Below are positions 6,460 through 14,454 of a DNA stretch of 20,175 nucleotides, piece after piece (positions within the stretch are counted from its first letter, which is position 1; every line of letters begins with the position of its first letter). The stretch lies in contig CAYRPN010000110.1 in NCBI GenBank assembly GCA_964426135.1, forward strand, positions 1-20,175, written 5' to 3'. The notes under the pieces are model-generated. The model worked only from the letters and a program-made list of their open reading frames with translations. It was not told the origin of the DNA and searched no databases. Made by a program: the position numbers and the translations under genes. The stretch comes from CAYRPN01 sp964426135. Lineage in GTDB: Bacteria > Planctomycetota > Phycisphaerae > Phycisphaerales > Phycisphaeraceae.

Positions 6460-7080
6460 ATGGCTGGCTGCTCGGATCAATTCACTTCGTTCAAGAGGGC
6501 TGCATGCCTCAGCATTATGGCCTTGGCCGGTGGCTGCAGCGGGCCGCCGCCGCTGTCGCAAGCCATTCGCGCAGCGGACGAGAAGGCTTACACGCAGGCG
6601 CTGGCGGCGAACGGCGCATCGCCGCGGAGCGCGTACTTCGCATGGCAAGCCGCCGCCACGGGCAGGAACGCTGGTGAACTTGCCAGCGCTGATGCCCAAC
6701 TCAGCGCGACGAGCAATCCCTTCAGCGCGCGGCGAGATGTCGATGCGGTTGGCCGAGGCGCCGTGCTTTACAAGATTCACTGTGCTTCCTGCCATGGGGA
6801 GAACGTGGACGGCAAAGGTCCGGCGATGAAGGTCGATCTGCCGAACATGGATTTTCATTCGTTCAGCAAGCGGTTCGCCGTGACCCTGCACGGTGGAGCA
6901 CCCAAGGCGTGGTTCAAGAAGATCGATGAGGGTTTCACATCCGAGGTGAAGAACCCCGACGGCACGCCCATCGCCATGCCGCCGTTCCGCGACGTGCTGG
7001 CGCGCGAGCAGATCTGGCTGACGATCACCTACCTGCAATCGCTCGATGTGGACGCTGCGGCCACCGGAGGCGGGCGCTGA
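6460..7080 (+). CDS. Cytochrome c-type lipoprotein (single CXXCH)
   Basis: A 206-residue exported electron carrier. The N-terminus is lipoprotein-like: a short hydrophobic stretch ends SIMALAGGCSGPPP, with Cys26 as the likely lipidated residue; the box is not perfectly canonical. The haem motif is Cys108-Ala-Ser-Cys111-His112 within the typical GRGAVLYKIHCASCHGENVD context, and Met173 in GTPIAMPPFRD is the likely distal ligand. This is the class I cytochrome c pattern. ATG 6460 is chosen for the AGGA about 9 nt upstream; the frame is open to 6364. First gene of the seven-gene operon, two bases before the next start. It implies that one step of the pathway, or a partner protein, exchanges electrons outside the cytoplasmic membrane. 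Confidence 0.88.
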   Translation: MAGCSDQFTSFKRAACLSIMALAGGCSGPPPLSQAIRAADEKAYTQALAANGASPRSAYFAWQAAATGRNAGELASADAQLSATSNPFSARRDVDAVGRGAVLYKIHCASCHGENVDGKGPAMKVDLPNMDFHSFSKRFAVTLHGGAPKAWFKKIDEGFTSEVKNPDGTPIAMPPFRDVLAREQIWLTITYLQSLDVDAAATGGGR

Positions 7081-7082
7081 AC

Positions 7083-8618
7083 ATGCACAACACTCGACCC
7101 GAAACTGATCTCGTGCTGCTGACTGGCGCGACGGGCTTCGTCGGCCACTATGTGCTGGCGGAGATGCTGCGCGCCGGTCAGCGGTGCGTGACGCTGCTGC
7201 GCGGTCCAAGAGCGCGCTCGATGTCGCGGATTTGCCGGCTGCTGGCGGATCTGCAGGTGGATGCGGAAGGGGCGGTTGCGGATGGAAAGCTGGCCGTGCT
7301 GGAAGGCGATCTGCCCGATCGCCTTCCAGCCGCGGTTCCCGCCCGTCTGGGAAAGGTGGCGGCCATCGTGCACGTGGCGGCTTCGATCCGATTCGATGCC
7401 GACGCGAAGACCGGCGAACCAGATCGCACCAACATCGAAGGCACTCGACGGATGCTTGAGTGGGCCACGCAACATGGCGTGCGCGAGTTTCACCTGGTCA
7501 GCACCGCGTATGTGTGCGGCATCGCTCGGCAACCCGCGGCTGAGGCCTTCAGTCCGCAGCCGCCGGCCTTTCACAACGACTACGAGCGCAGCAAGTGGCA
7601 GGCGGAACGCCTGTGCATGGACTGGGGCCGGCGAACCGGCGGCGTGGTGACGATTCACCGGCCGAGCATTGTCGTCGGGGAGCACGGCAGCGGTCGGGCG
7701 ACGAAATTCGACGGCCTGTATCTCTCCGCCCGCGGCGCCGAAGCGCTCGGACGGATGTACGCCGCCGACGATCCGCGCCGTCACTCGCTGCCGCTGCGCT
7801 TGCGCGGCCGGGCGACGGATCGGCAGAACATCGTGCCGGTCGACTACGTCGGCGCGATGATCGCCGCAGTCGTGCGACGGCCGAGCACGCACGGCCGCGT
7901 CTACCACTTGGTCAACCCGGCGGCGCCGACCAACCAACTCATCACCGACTCAATCAACAGCTTCTTCAACATCCGCGGCGGGCACTGGGTCGAGCCGAAA
8001 CTCTTCGACAAACAGCCGTTGAGCACGCACGAGCGATTGTTCCTGCGCATCAGCGATCCGATCCGCCACTACTTCAACGACGCGCCCACGTTCACTCGCA
8101 ACCACGCCGCCGATCTGGAGCGGGCGGCGGGATTGTGGGTTCCAACATTCGACGCTGCCGCACTGCATCGCCTGCTTGCCTATGCGAAGGCGGCGAACTG
8201 GGCGCGTGAAGACGCGCGACCGGTGGCGACGTCCCAGCGCGACTCGTGCGCCGACTTCTTCGAAGGATTCCTGCCGCGCAGCGTGCCGCAATCGCAGATC
8301 GCCCGCATGGCGGCCCTGAGCACGATCATGCGCTTCATCATTGAGGACGAGCCGGACGGCCAATGGGTCTGTCGGTTCGATCGCGGAACCCTGGCGGAAG
8401 TGCGCCGCGGCCCCAACTCGCTGAACGAGGATTTTGGCTATCGCCTGAAGCGCGATGTCTTCTTTCGTGCGGTGGCCGGCGACGTGCATCCGCAGCATGC
8501 GTTTCTGTCGGGAGACATTGACGTTTTCGGCGACGTCGAACGGGCTTTGAAGATGGCCATGATCCTGCACGCATTCAGCCAGGAGTGTCCTTATCGCCTC
8601 GCCGGAGTCCTTCGATGA
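7083..8618 (+). CDS. Thioester-reductase-like SDR fused to an SCP2-type lipid-binding domain
   Basis: A 511-residue cytoplasmic two-domain protein. Residues 8-370 are an extended short-chain dehydrogenase of the NAD_binding_4 (male-sterility / carboxylic acid reductase R-domain) type: nucleotide-binding GATGFVG (15-21), active-site Ser140 in VSTAY, and Tyr167-x3-Lys171 in YERSK. This family reduces acyl thioesters to aldehydes or alcohols. Residues 385-511 (from IMRFIIEDEPDGQWVCRFDR to the end) resemble SCP2 sterol/lipid-carrier domains, with a DVHPQHAFLSGDIDVFGDVE segment and a helical end. The fusion suggests that a hydrophobic acyl chain is held while it is reduced. Its stop overlaps the hydrolase start as ATGA. 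The SCP2 call is softer than the SDR call. Confidence 0.82.
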   Translation: MHNTRPETDLVLLTGATGFVGHYVLAEMLRAGQRCVTLLRGPRARSMSRICRLLADLQVDAEGAVADGKLAVLEGDLPDRLPAAVPARLGKVAAIVHVAASIRFDADAKTGEPDRTNIEGTRRMLEWATQHGVREFHLVSTAYVCGIARQPAAEAFSPQPPAFHNDYERSKWQAERLCMDWGRRTGGVVTIHRPSIVVGEHGSGRATKFDGLYLSARGAEALGRMYAADDPRRHSLPLRLRGRATDRQNIVPVDYVGAMIAAVVRRPSTHGRVYHLVNPAAPTNQLITDSINSFFNIRGGHWVEPKLFDKQPLSTHERLFLRISDPIRHYFNDAPTFTRNHAADLERAAGLWVPTFDAAALHRLLAYAKAANWAREDARPVATSQRDSCADFFEGFLPRSVPQSQIARMAALSTIMRFIIEDEPDGQWVCRFDRGTLAEVRRGPNSLNEDFGYRLKRDVFFRAVAGDVHPQHAFLSGDIDVFGDVERALKMAMILHAFSQECPYRLAGVLR

Positions 8619-9349
8619 CAACGCTTCACGCCAATCCTGTCACGTTCACGGCGCCCGAAGCCGGCGAGTTCATGGCTGAGACCGTGACCTTTCACGGCAG
8701 CCGCGGTCAGCTCGTGGGCGAACTGGCCTACGGCCTGTCCGCGCCCAGGGCCGCGTGCCTGCTGCTCAATCCGCATCCGTTCATGGGCGGCGCGATCGAC
8801 AACAACGTGATCCGCTCACTGGCGCACGGTCTCGCCGGCCACGGTTGCGTCACCTTGCGCTTCGATTACAGCGGCTGCGGCAGCAGCGACGGCACCCGCG
8901 CCAACGTCGCCTCGGCGATGCTCGAGTTCTGGCAGTCCGGTCATGCTCCTGACGATCCGCGGATGGTGGAAGACGGCCGCGCAGCCCTGAGATTTCTCGC
9001 GGCGAACTCGCGGGTTCCCGTGATCGTCATCGGCTACAGCTTTGGCGCCTATGTCGCATCGCAGTCGCTTGCGTCCGACATCGCCGGCATGGTCGTCATT
9101 TCGCCGACGCTGCGGCATCACGATTTCTCACCGCTGGGTTCGTGGCGAAAACCCAGGCTGGTGATTTACAGCGACAACGACTTCGCCACGCCGCGCGACG
9201 TGACGGAATCCTGGATCGCAGGCCTCGGCGGCGATGTCGACCTGCTGTGCGTGCAGGGCGGCGAGCACTTCTTCCGCGGCGCGGAGGGACAGATTCTTCA
9301 AGCGGTGCGTGCGTTCGCAAGCGACGTCATGTCAAAGGAGGAAGCATGA
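8615..9349 (+). CDS. Alpha/beta hydrolase
   Basis: A 244-residue serine hydrolase of the COG2945/dienelactone-hydrolase-like group. Nucleophile elbow GYSFGA places Ser142; the remaining triad is probably Asp188 in YSDNDFATP and His218 in GGEHFF. The oxyanion-side loop LLNPHPFMGGAIDNN and RFDYSGCGSSDG are typical of this group. There is no signal peptide, so it is cytoplasmic. ATG 8615 overlaps the reductase stop by 4 bp and has GGAG 7 nt upstream. In this operon it may release or edit an acyl intermediate, as LuxD does beside LuxC and LuxE; that comparison is functional analogy, not homology that I can show. Confidence 0.88.
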   Translation: MTTLHANPVTFTAPEAGEFMAETVTFHGSRGQLVGELAYGLSAPRAACLLLNPHPFMGGAIDNNVIRSLAHGLAGHGCVTLRFDYSGCGSSDGTRANVASAMLEFWQSGHAPDDPRMVEDGRAALRFLAANSRVPVIVIGYSFGAYVASQSLASDIAGMVVISPTLRHHDFSPLGSWRKPRLVIYSDNDFATPRDVTESWIAGLGGDVDLLCVQGGEHFFRGAEGQILQAVRAFASDVMSKEEA

Positions 9350-10464
9350 TGGCGACTCTTTCCATCCGGCCCGTTGCAGGCGAATCGCTTGAGCAGAGGC
9401 TTCAGCGCGTGATCGATTCGCACTTCGATCCGCGCGGCGGCTCGGCGTTCTGGCTCGATCGCGAGGCGACGCTGGGGATCGACGCGCGGCGAATGGTGCG
9501 ATGTGTTGCGGATTTGGAACTGCTGGGCGAAATGACCGTGACCGACCTGGCGAGTCGGCCGATGGTTGACTTCATCCCGCGCCGCTTTCACAAGCGTCTG
9601 GACCAGTTCATCGTCGGCCAGACCGGGGGCACCACGGCGATGAGCGGCGCCAAGGAAGCCATCACCAACTTCGGCCCCTGGGCCGCGTTTCGCGAGGATG
9701 AGTTCGACGAGGCCTTCGTGCTGCCCTTCGTCGAAGCGGCGGCGCACCTGTCGTTCCCGCCGCATGAGTCATGGCTCTTCGTCGGTCCCACCGGCCCGCA
9801 CATCATCGGCAAGGTGGTCGCGCGCCTGGCCGCGTCGCTGGGCAGCCACGACCCGTTCAGCGTCGACTTCGATCCGCGCTGGGCCAAGCGGTTGGCGGAT
9901 GGTTCGTTTGCGCGGGATCGCTACCTGAACCACGTGATCGAGCAGGCGATGGCGGTCGTCGCCACGCAGAACGTCGGCGTGCTCTTCACGACGCCGCCGG
10001 TGCTCGCCGCGATGGCCGCGGCGATGACGCCGCTGCAGCGGCAGCGCATCCGCGGCATTCACTACGGCGGTTTGCCCGTCGCGCCGCCGCAGATGCTGCG
10101 CTTCCAGACAGAACTCTTTCCCAACGCGGTGCACTTGTCCGGTTATGGCAACACGCTGCTGGGCTGCTGCCTGGAACTGAACGCCGCGCCGGGGCGGCAA
10201 CTGGATTACTTCCCGATGGGCAACCGCCTGTTGTTCGAAGTCATCGACAACGCCGGGCGCTCGCTTTCCGCGGGACATGTGGGACAGGTGCGCGTCACCC
10301 GGCTGGACGAAAGCATGCTCATCGCGCGGATGCGCGAACGCGACTTCGGCGAGCTGGTCCTGCCACCGGCTGGATCGCCGGCGGAGTTCCACCTGCCGGG
10401 CATCCGCAACCCCGGCCCACCGCCGGCAGCAGCGCGGACGCCCGTGGCGACGGGCCTTTACTGA
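9349..10464 (+). CDS. Adenylate-forming enzyme, phenylacetate-CoA ligase/LuxE-like, short C-terminus
   Basis: A 371-residue member of the ANL superfamily as far as can be judged. The phosphate-binding loop GQTGGTTAMSGAK (90-102) is clear. The later GYGNT motif occupies the place of the usual Y-G-x-T/S-E but lacks the acidic residue (Asn-Thr-Leu). The C-terminal lid subdomain that PaaK-type ligases carry after the RxxD region is largely missing: the protein ends about 40 residues after LIARMRERDFGEL in a Pro/Ala-rich tail. LuxE acyl-protein synthetases have about this length. It probably activates a carboxylate with ATP for the neighbouring reductase, although the altered motifs leave room for a non-catalytic role. 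A strong AAAGGAGG lies 7 nt before ATG 9349; ATG 9346 is the alternative and makes an ATGA overlap with the hydrolase. Confidence 0.72.
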   Translation: MATLSIRPVAGESLEQRLQRVIDSHFDPRGGSAFWLDREATLGIDARRMVRCVADLELLGEMTVTDLASRPMVDFIPRRFHKRLDQFIVGQTGGTTAMSGAKEAITNFGPWAAFREDEFDEAFVLPFVEAAAHLSFPPHESWLFVGPTGPHIIGKVVARLAASLGSHDPFSVDFDPRWAKRLADGSFARDRYLNHVIEQAMAVVATQNVGVLFTTPPVLAAMAAAMTPLQRQRIRGIHYGGLPVAPPQMLRFQTELFPNAVHLSGYGNTLLGCCLELNAAPGRQLDYFPMGNRLLFEVIDNAGRSLSAGHVGQVRVTRLDESMLIARMRERDFGELVLPPAGSPAEFHLPGIRNPGPPPAAARTPVATGLY

Positions 10465-10494
10465 AAATCCCTCATTCGATCAGGAGCCTCAACG

Positions 10495-11436
10495 ATGCCT
10501 TCACTTCGCAGCAACATCACCCACGAACCACTCGCCATGCGCTCGAGCACACCCCGCACAGTGCGCGTCGCCTACACACCCGACAGCGACGATGTGTTCA
10601 ACTTCTTCGCCTGGGAGTTCGGGCGCGTCAAACTGCCGGGGTTCAATGCGACGTTCGATCGTGAACACATCATCGCGCTGAACCGCGCTGCCGAGGCGGG
10701 CAAGTACGACCTGGTCAGCATCTCCTCCGTCGCTTATCCCGCGCTGGCGGATCGCTACTGGATCCTGGCGGTGGGCACGAGCATCGGCCGCGGCTATGGC
10801 CCCGTGCTGGTGTCGAAGCACTATCGCAGCCTCGCAGATCTGCGCGGCAAGGTCGTCGCCGTCGCAGGCATTCCGACGACCGGTGGAGCGCTGGCGATGA
10901 TGTACTGCCAGGGCTCGCGCTTCGTGGAGATGCAGTACGACAAGATCGCCGACGCGATCATCAGCGGCGAAGTGGACGCGGGTGTGATGATCCACGAAGA
11001 GTTGCTTTTCTTCCCGGAAAAAGGCCTGCGCCGCATCTGCGACCTGGGCGAGACCTGGTGCGACGACACGGGCCTGCCGTTGCCGGTGGGATTGAATGTG
11101 CTGTCGAAGGATTTCGACCACGCTGCGGCCGAGGCGGTGGCCGGCGTGTGCGAGCGATCACTGCGGTGGGCGATCGATCACTACGCGGAGGCTTTTGCCT
11201 TCGCCAGTCGGTTCGGGCGCGGCTGCGCCGAGCAGCATGTGGCGATGTTCAGCAATCAGGACACGCTCTGCATGCCGGAAGATGCGAGGCAATCGCTGCG
11301 CGTGATGTTCGATCGCGTGGCGGCGCTGGGCATCGGGCCGCGCATTGATGATTACGAGGTGATCGATGCTCCGGGGCGTGCGGCGAATGCGGCGAAGGCA
11401 TCGTCGATCCCCGAGTTTGCGACGGCTGGAATCTGA
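10495..11436 (+). CDS. MqnD-family protein (1,4-dihydroxy-6-naphthoate synthase-like)
   Basis: A 313-residue protein with the periplasmic-binding-protein fold used by MqnA and MqnD of the futalosine menaquinone route. The family signature is strong. YTPDSDDVFNFFAW near residue 30 matches the MqnD HSPDTDD-type start, followed by GKYDLVSISSVAYPALADRY and GRGYGPVLVS. VMIHEELLFF holds His167, which aligns with the catalytic His of MqnD, and CDLGETWCDDTGLPLPVGLN follows. No signal peptide is visible, so it is cytoplasmic and not a transporter receptor. No mqnA, mqnB, mqnC or mqnE lies nearby; instead it sits between an adenylating enzyme and an aminotransferase. It may use another substrate. AGGAG lies 8 nt upstream of ATG 10495; the spacer after the previous gene is 30 bp. 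Confidence 0.85.
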   Translation: MPSLRSNITHEPLAMRSSTPRTVRVAYTPDSDDVFNFFAWEFGRVKLPGFNATFDREHIIALNRAAEAGKYDLVSISSVAYPALADRYWILAVGTSIGRGYGPVLVSKHYRSLADLRGKVVAVAGIPTTGGALAMMYCQGSRFVEMQYDKIADAIISGEVDAGVMIHEELLFFPEKGLRRICDLGETWCDDTGLPLPVGLNVLSKDFDHAAAEAVAGVCERSLRWAIDHYAEAFAFASRFGRGCAEQHVAMFSNQDTLCMPEDARQSLRVMFDRVAALGIGPRIDDYEVIDAPGRAANAAKASSIPEFATAGI

Positions 11437-11519
11437 GTTCTCGTCTTGTGGCGTTGCCCTTCCGATTACACGTAGCCCAGCCCGCCCCGAGGAAGAGGGG
11501 GCCGGATAAGGAAGTTCTC

Positions 11520-12764
11520 ATGCTCGAAACCATTGCAGCACCGACCGCATCGGGTCCGCAGGAGTTGCTCCGGCTGAAATCGCAGTACCTGATGCCATGC
11601 GTTTATCACTTCTATCGCCAACCGCCGCAGATCGTCTCCGGCAGCGGGTTGTACCTCTTTGATTCAGAAGGCCAGCGATATCTCGACTGCTTCACGGGCG
11701 TAACGGTCATGAGCGCGGGTCACTGCAATCCCGCGATTATTGAGCCGGCGATCGAGCAGATTCGCACGCTGCAGCACACGACCACCATTTATCTCACGGA
11801 GCCGATTCTGCGCCTTGCGGAAAAGCTGGCACAGATCACGCCCGGCAATCTGAAGCGCAGCTTTTTCTGCGCCAGCGGCAGCGAAGCCATTGAAGGCGCG
11901 CTGTTGCTGGCGACGCTGCACACCGCGCGGCGGGAGATTGTCGCGCTGACCAACAGTCTGCACGGCCGAACCAAAGCGGCGATGAGCGCCACGGGCCTTG
12001 CGATGTGGCGTACTGATCCCTGGCCGCTGGAGACGGTGCATCATGTGCCTTTCGGTGACGCGGAATCATTGGAGCGGGTGCTCACGCAGAACGAAGGCCG
12101 GATCGCCGCGGTCGTCGGCGAACCGATCCAGGGCAACGGCGGCATCAACGTGCCGTCGCCGGACTACTGGCCCGCCGTGCGCAGGCTGACGCGAGAACAC
12201 GGCGCGCTGATGATCCTCGACGAGATTCAAACGGGCTTTAATCGCACCGGCCGGTTCTTCGCCTGCGAGCATTGGGGCGTCGTGCCGGATGTGATGGCGA
12301 TGAGCAAGGCGATGGGCAACGGCTTTCCGATCGCGGCCTTCATCACCACCGACGAAATCGCCGGCAGCTACACCCGGGCTGGCGCTTCCACCTATGGCGG
12401 CAATCCGGTCTGCGCGACCGCCGCACTGGCGACGATCGAGTTTCACCAGCAGCAGCAGTTGGGCAAGCGCGCCGCCGAAATGGGCCGGCGCCTGCTCGCC
12501 GCGCTGCACGCGCTGGTGGAGCGTTCGCCGATTCTGTCCCGGCCGCGCGGCATGGGGCTGATGGTCGGCGTGGAGATCGTCGATCTCAACGGCCGCGCCG
12601 ATGCCGCCGGGTGTGATCGCATTCTCGAAGTGCTCAAGGATCGCGGCGTCCTCGTCGGCAAGACCGGCCCGGACCGCAACGTGCTTTCGTTCCTTCCTCC
12701 ACTGACGATTTCACCCATCGAACTGGGAGAGCTGATCCATGCGCTCAAAGAAGCACTGGCTTGA
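11520..12764 (+). CDS. Class III PLP-dependent aminotransferase
   Basis: A 414-residue fold-type I aminotransferase of the ornithine/GABA/AGXT2-like class; length is normal. It has the glycine-rich cofactor segment CASGSEAIEGAL (about 118-128), Asp234 in MILDEIQTGFNRTG, and the Schiff-base Lys263 in DVMAMSKAMGNGFP. These enzymes move an amino group between an omega-amine or amino acid and an aldehyde or ketone. Next to an acid-activating enzyme and a thioester reductase, the simplest role is amination of the aldehyde made by the SDR. ATG 11520 has AAGGAAG about 6 nt upstream; the frame extends to 11448 but without support. It follows an 83-bp spacer that contains no clear terminator and overlaps the next gene by 26 bp. 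Confidence 0.92.
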   Translation: MLETIAAPTASGPQELLRLKSQYLMPCVYHFYRQPPQIVSGSGLYLFDSEGQRYLDCFTGVTVMSAGHCNPAIIEPAIEQIRTLQHTTTIYLTEPILRLAEKLAQITPGNLKRSFFCASGSEAIEGALLLATLHTARREIVALTNSLHGRTKAAMSATGLAMWRTDPWPLETVHHVPFGDAESLERVLTQNEGRIAAVVGEPIQGNGGINVPSPDYWPAVRRLTREHGALMILDEIQTGFNRTGRFFACEHWGVVPDVMAMSKAMGNGFPIAAFITTDEIAGSYTRAGASTYGGNPVCATAALATIEFHQQQQLGKRAAEMGRRLLAALHALVERSPILSRPRGMGLMVGVEIVDLNGRADAAGCDRILEVLKDRGVLVGKTGPDRNVLSFLPPLTISPIELGELIHALKEALA

Positions 12765-14298
12765 AATGCTTGCAGTGATGTTTGCTGCACAGCTAACCGG
12801 CTGTGCCGCCAATTCGCCGCCGCCGCAGTTCGCTGAAGGCATCACCTGGGTTGCCGCCAAACACCAGGTGCGCGACGCCAAGTCGCAGCGTGTCTCGCAC
12901 TGGCCCTGCCTGCGCGTCGACCGCGCGCTGGAGATGGAGCTTGACGCCGCGATGACCGAACCGGAGCTTGGCAAGGCCCGCGCGCTCGCCTTCGGTTTCA
13001 TCGACGAGGCCCATCGCCTGTCGCTGCAGTCCACCAACAACGAACTGTTGCGTTTGAACGACGACGGCTGGCGAGAGCTGATGCGTCTGTACTTCAACGA
13101 TGTGGAAGTCGACCTGTCCGCGGACCTGAAACAGCAGATCACCGATGCCTTCAAGCACCGCACGGATCTGCAGGTGTGGTTCCTCCGCAGGCAGGTGGAG
13201 CAGGCAAATGATGTCGACGCGCTTCGCAAAGCACTCAGGCCGATCAAGGAGCGGATCGAGCCATCGGTGAAGACCGCCGACCGTTCGGGACAGGTCGCGG
13301 TGCTGGCGTTCTTCGCGCTGCCGGCGAGCCTGGCGCGCGAGGCGATTCATTCCAATGAAGGCACCTGTCAGATGGATGAGGACTTCGATGCGATTGTCCG
13401 TTACGAGCCGGCTGATCCCGTCGCGGTTCCGGCGGAGAAGGTTGCGTTGCCGCATTGGGACTTGCTTGTGAAGCACGCCCCCGTCTTCGTGCAGGAGCAT
13501 CCGAAACAAATCGCTTATCCGCGCAGCGCCGACGGCATCGGCTTCGTCGTTGCCGCCGACGATGCGAGCATCGATGTCGATGTCGCCAGGCCTGCGGTCT
13601 ACGCCTACGCCCGCAAGGTGCTGATCGCCGGCGATCCGCACATTCAACTCACCTACGCGATCTGGTATCCGCAGCGGCCGCAACTGAATGGCCCGATCGA
13701 CGCCGAGGCCGGCCGCATTGACGGCGCCACCATCCGTATCACTTTGGACTCGCGGAGCCGGCCGGCGATTTTCGAGACGCTGAACAACTGCGGTTGCCAC
13801 CATCGGCTTTATCCGACGCAGTCCCTGGAATCAGCCGCAAGGCAACAGCATGGCGAGCCCCTTAAAGACAAGCTCCTCGCGCTGGAGCGCGACATCGACG
13901 GCAAGTACGACCTGATCATTCCCAAAGCACTGAAACTGGATGGTGAAGCGTCGCGTCCGATCGTGCGTTGCCGGGCAGGCACGCATGCGGTCGTCGATGT
14001 TGATGTCACGGAGGGGCACGCCGGTGAATCGGTGGTGGAAACGCGAGGTTACACGCTGTTGCCGTACGACGAACTCGAGCAGCTTCGCACACCGTCGGGC
14101 AAGATCGTCAGCATGTTCCTGGACAACGGCCTGGTTCGCGGCGCGGAGCGACTGGAGAGCACGCTCTTCAATCCGCTGGGCATGCTGAACGCGGGTCAGC
14201 CCCGTCAACGCGGCACCCAAATGATCCAATGGGACCAGTTCGACTTCGATCATCCGAAGTTGCTTGAGAGCACGCTGCGATTGCCGCGCCAGTTCTAA
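12739..14298 (+). CDS. Large unrecognised lipoprotein with a C-G-C-H-H motif
   Basis: A 519-residue exported protein. Lipobox: AAQLTGC places the lipidated residue at Cys22 after a short hydrophobic leader, so it should be anchored in a membrane facing the periplasm. I do not recognise the family. The N-terminal third is helical and charged. The centre has beta-type segments (QLTYAIWYPQRPQLNGPID, then GRIDGATIRITLDSRSRPAI) leading to FETLNNCGCHHRLYP, where Cys351, Cys353, His354 and His355 form a possible metal or haem-binding cluster; it is not a standard CXXCH. The C-terminal part reads TRGYTLLPYDELEQL. ATG 12739 has GGGAG upstream and lies 26 bp inside the aminotransferase, so it is the last gene of the operon. 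With the cytochrome lipoprotein it gives the operon two envelope-exposed products. Confidence 0.8.
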   Translation: MRSKKHWLEMLAVMFAAQLTGCAANSPPPQFAEGITWVAAKHQVRDAKSQRVSHWPCLRVDRALEMELDAAMTEPELGKARALAFGFIDEAHRLSLQSTNNELLRLNDDGWRELMRLYFNDVEVDLSADLKQQITDAFKHRTDLQVWFLRRQVEQANDVDALRKALRPIKERIEPSVKTADRSGQVAVLAFFALPASLAREAIHSNEGTCQMDEDFDAIVRYEPADPVAVPAEKVALPHWDLLVKHAPVFVQEHPKQIAYPRSADGIGFVVAADDASIDVDVARPAVYAYARKVLIAGDPHIQLTYAIWYPQRPQLNGPIDAEAGRIDGATIRITLDSRSRPAIFETLNNCGCHHRLYPTQSLESAARQQHGEPLKDKLLALERDIDGKYDLIIPKALKLDGEASRPIVRCRAGTHAVVDVDVTEGHAGESVVETRGYTLLPYDELEQLRTPSGKIVSMFLDNGLVRGAERLESTLFNPLGMLNAGQPRQRGTQMIQWDQFDFDHPKLLESTLRLPRQF

Positions 14299-14441
14299 AG
14301 CGCGAGGAGTGGCGCCGGTCGTTGCCGTGAACGGGGAACCCTCCACGCCGCAGTGCAAGTCTCGAAATGCCACGCTGACCGCCCGAAGTTGCTTGGCGCA
14401 GACACGGAGGGAATAGGGGCAGGCCGGATCCATTTCTTCAT

Positions 14442-14447
14442 TACACT
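14442..14447 (+). promoter_or_regulatory. Possible -10 box for a leaderless cyclase transcript
   Basis: TACACT lies 7 nt before ATG 14455, which puts the expected transcription start at or beside the start codon. No ribosome-binding site precedes the ATG. No good -35 is visible at 17 nt, so the call is weak. The 156-bp space after the lipoprotein gene shows no strong terminator. Confidence 0.3.
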
Positions 14448-14454
14448 GATTTGA

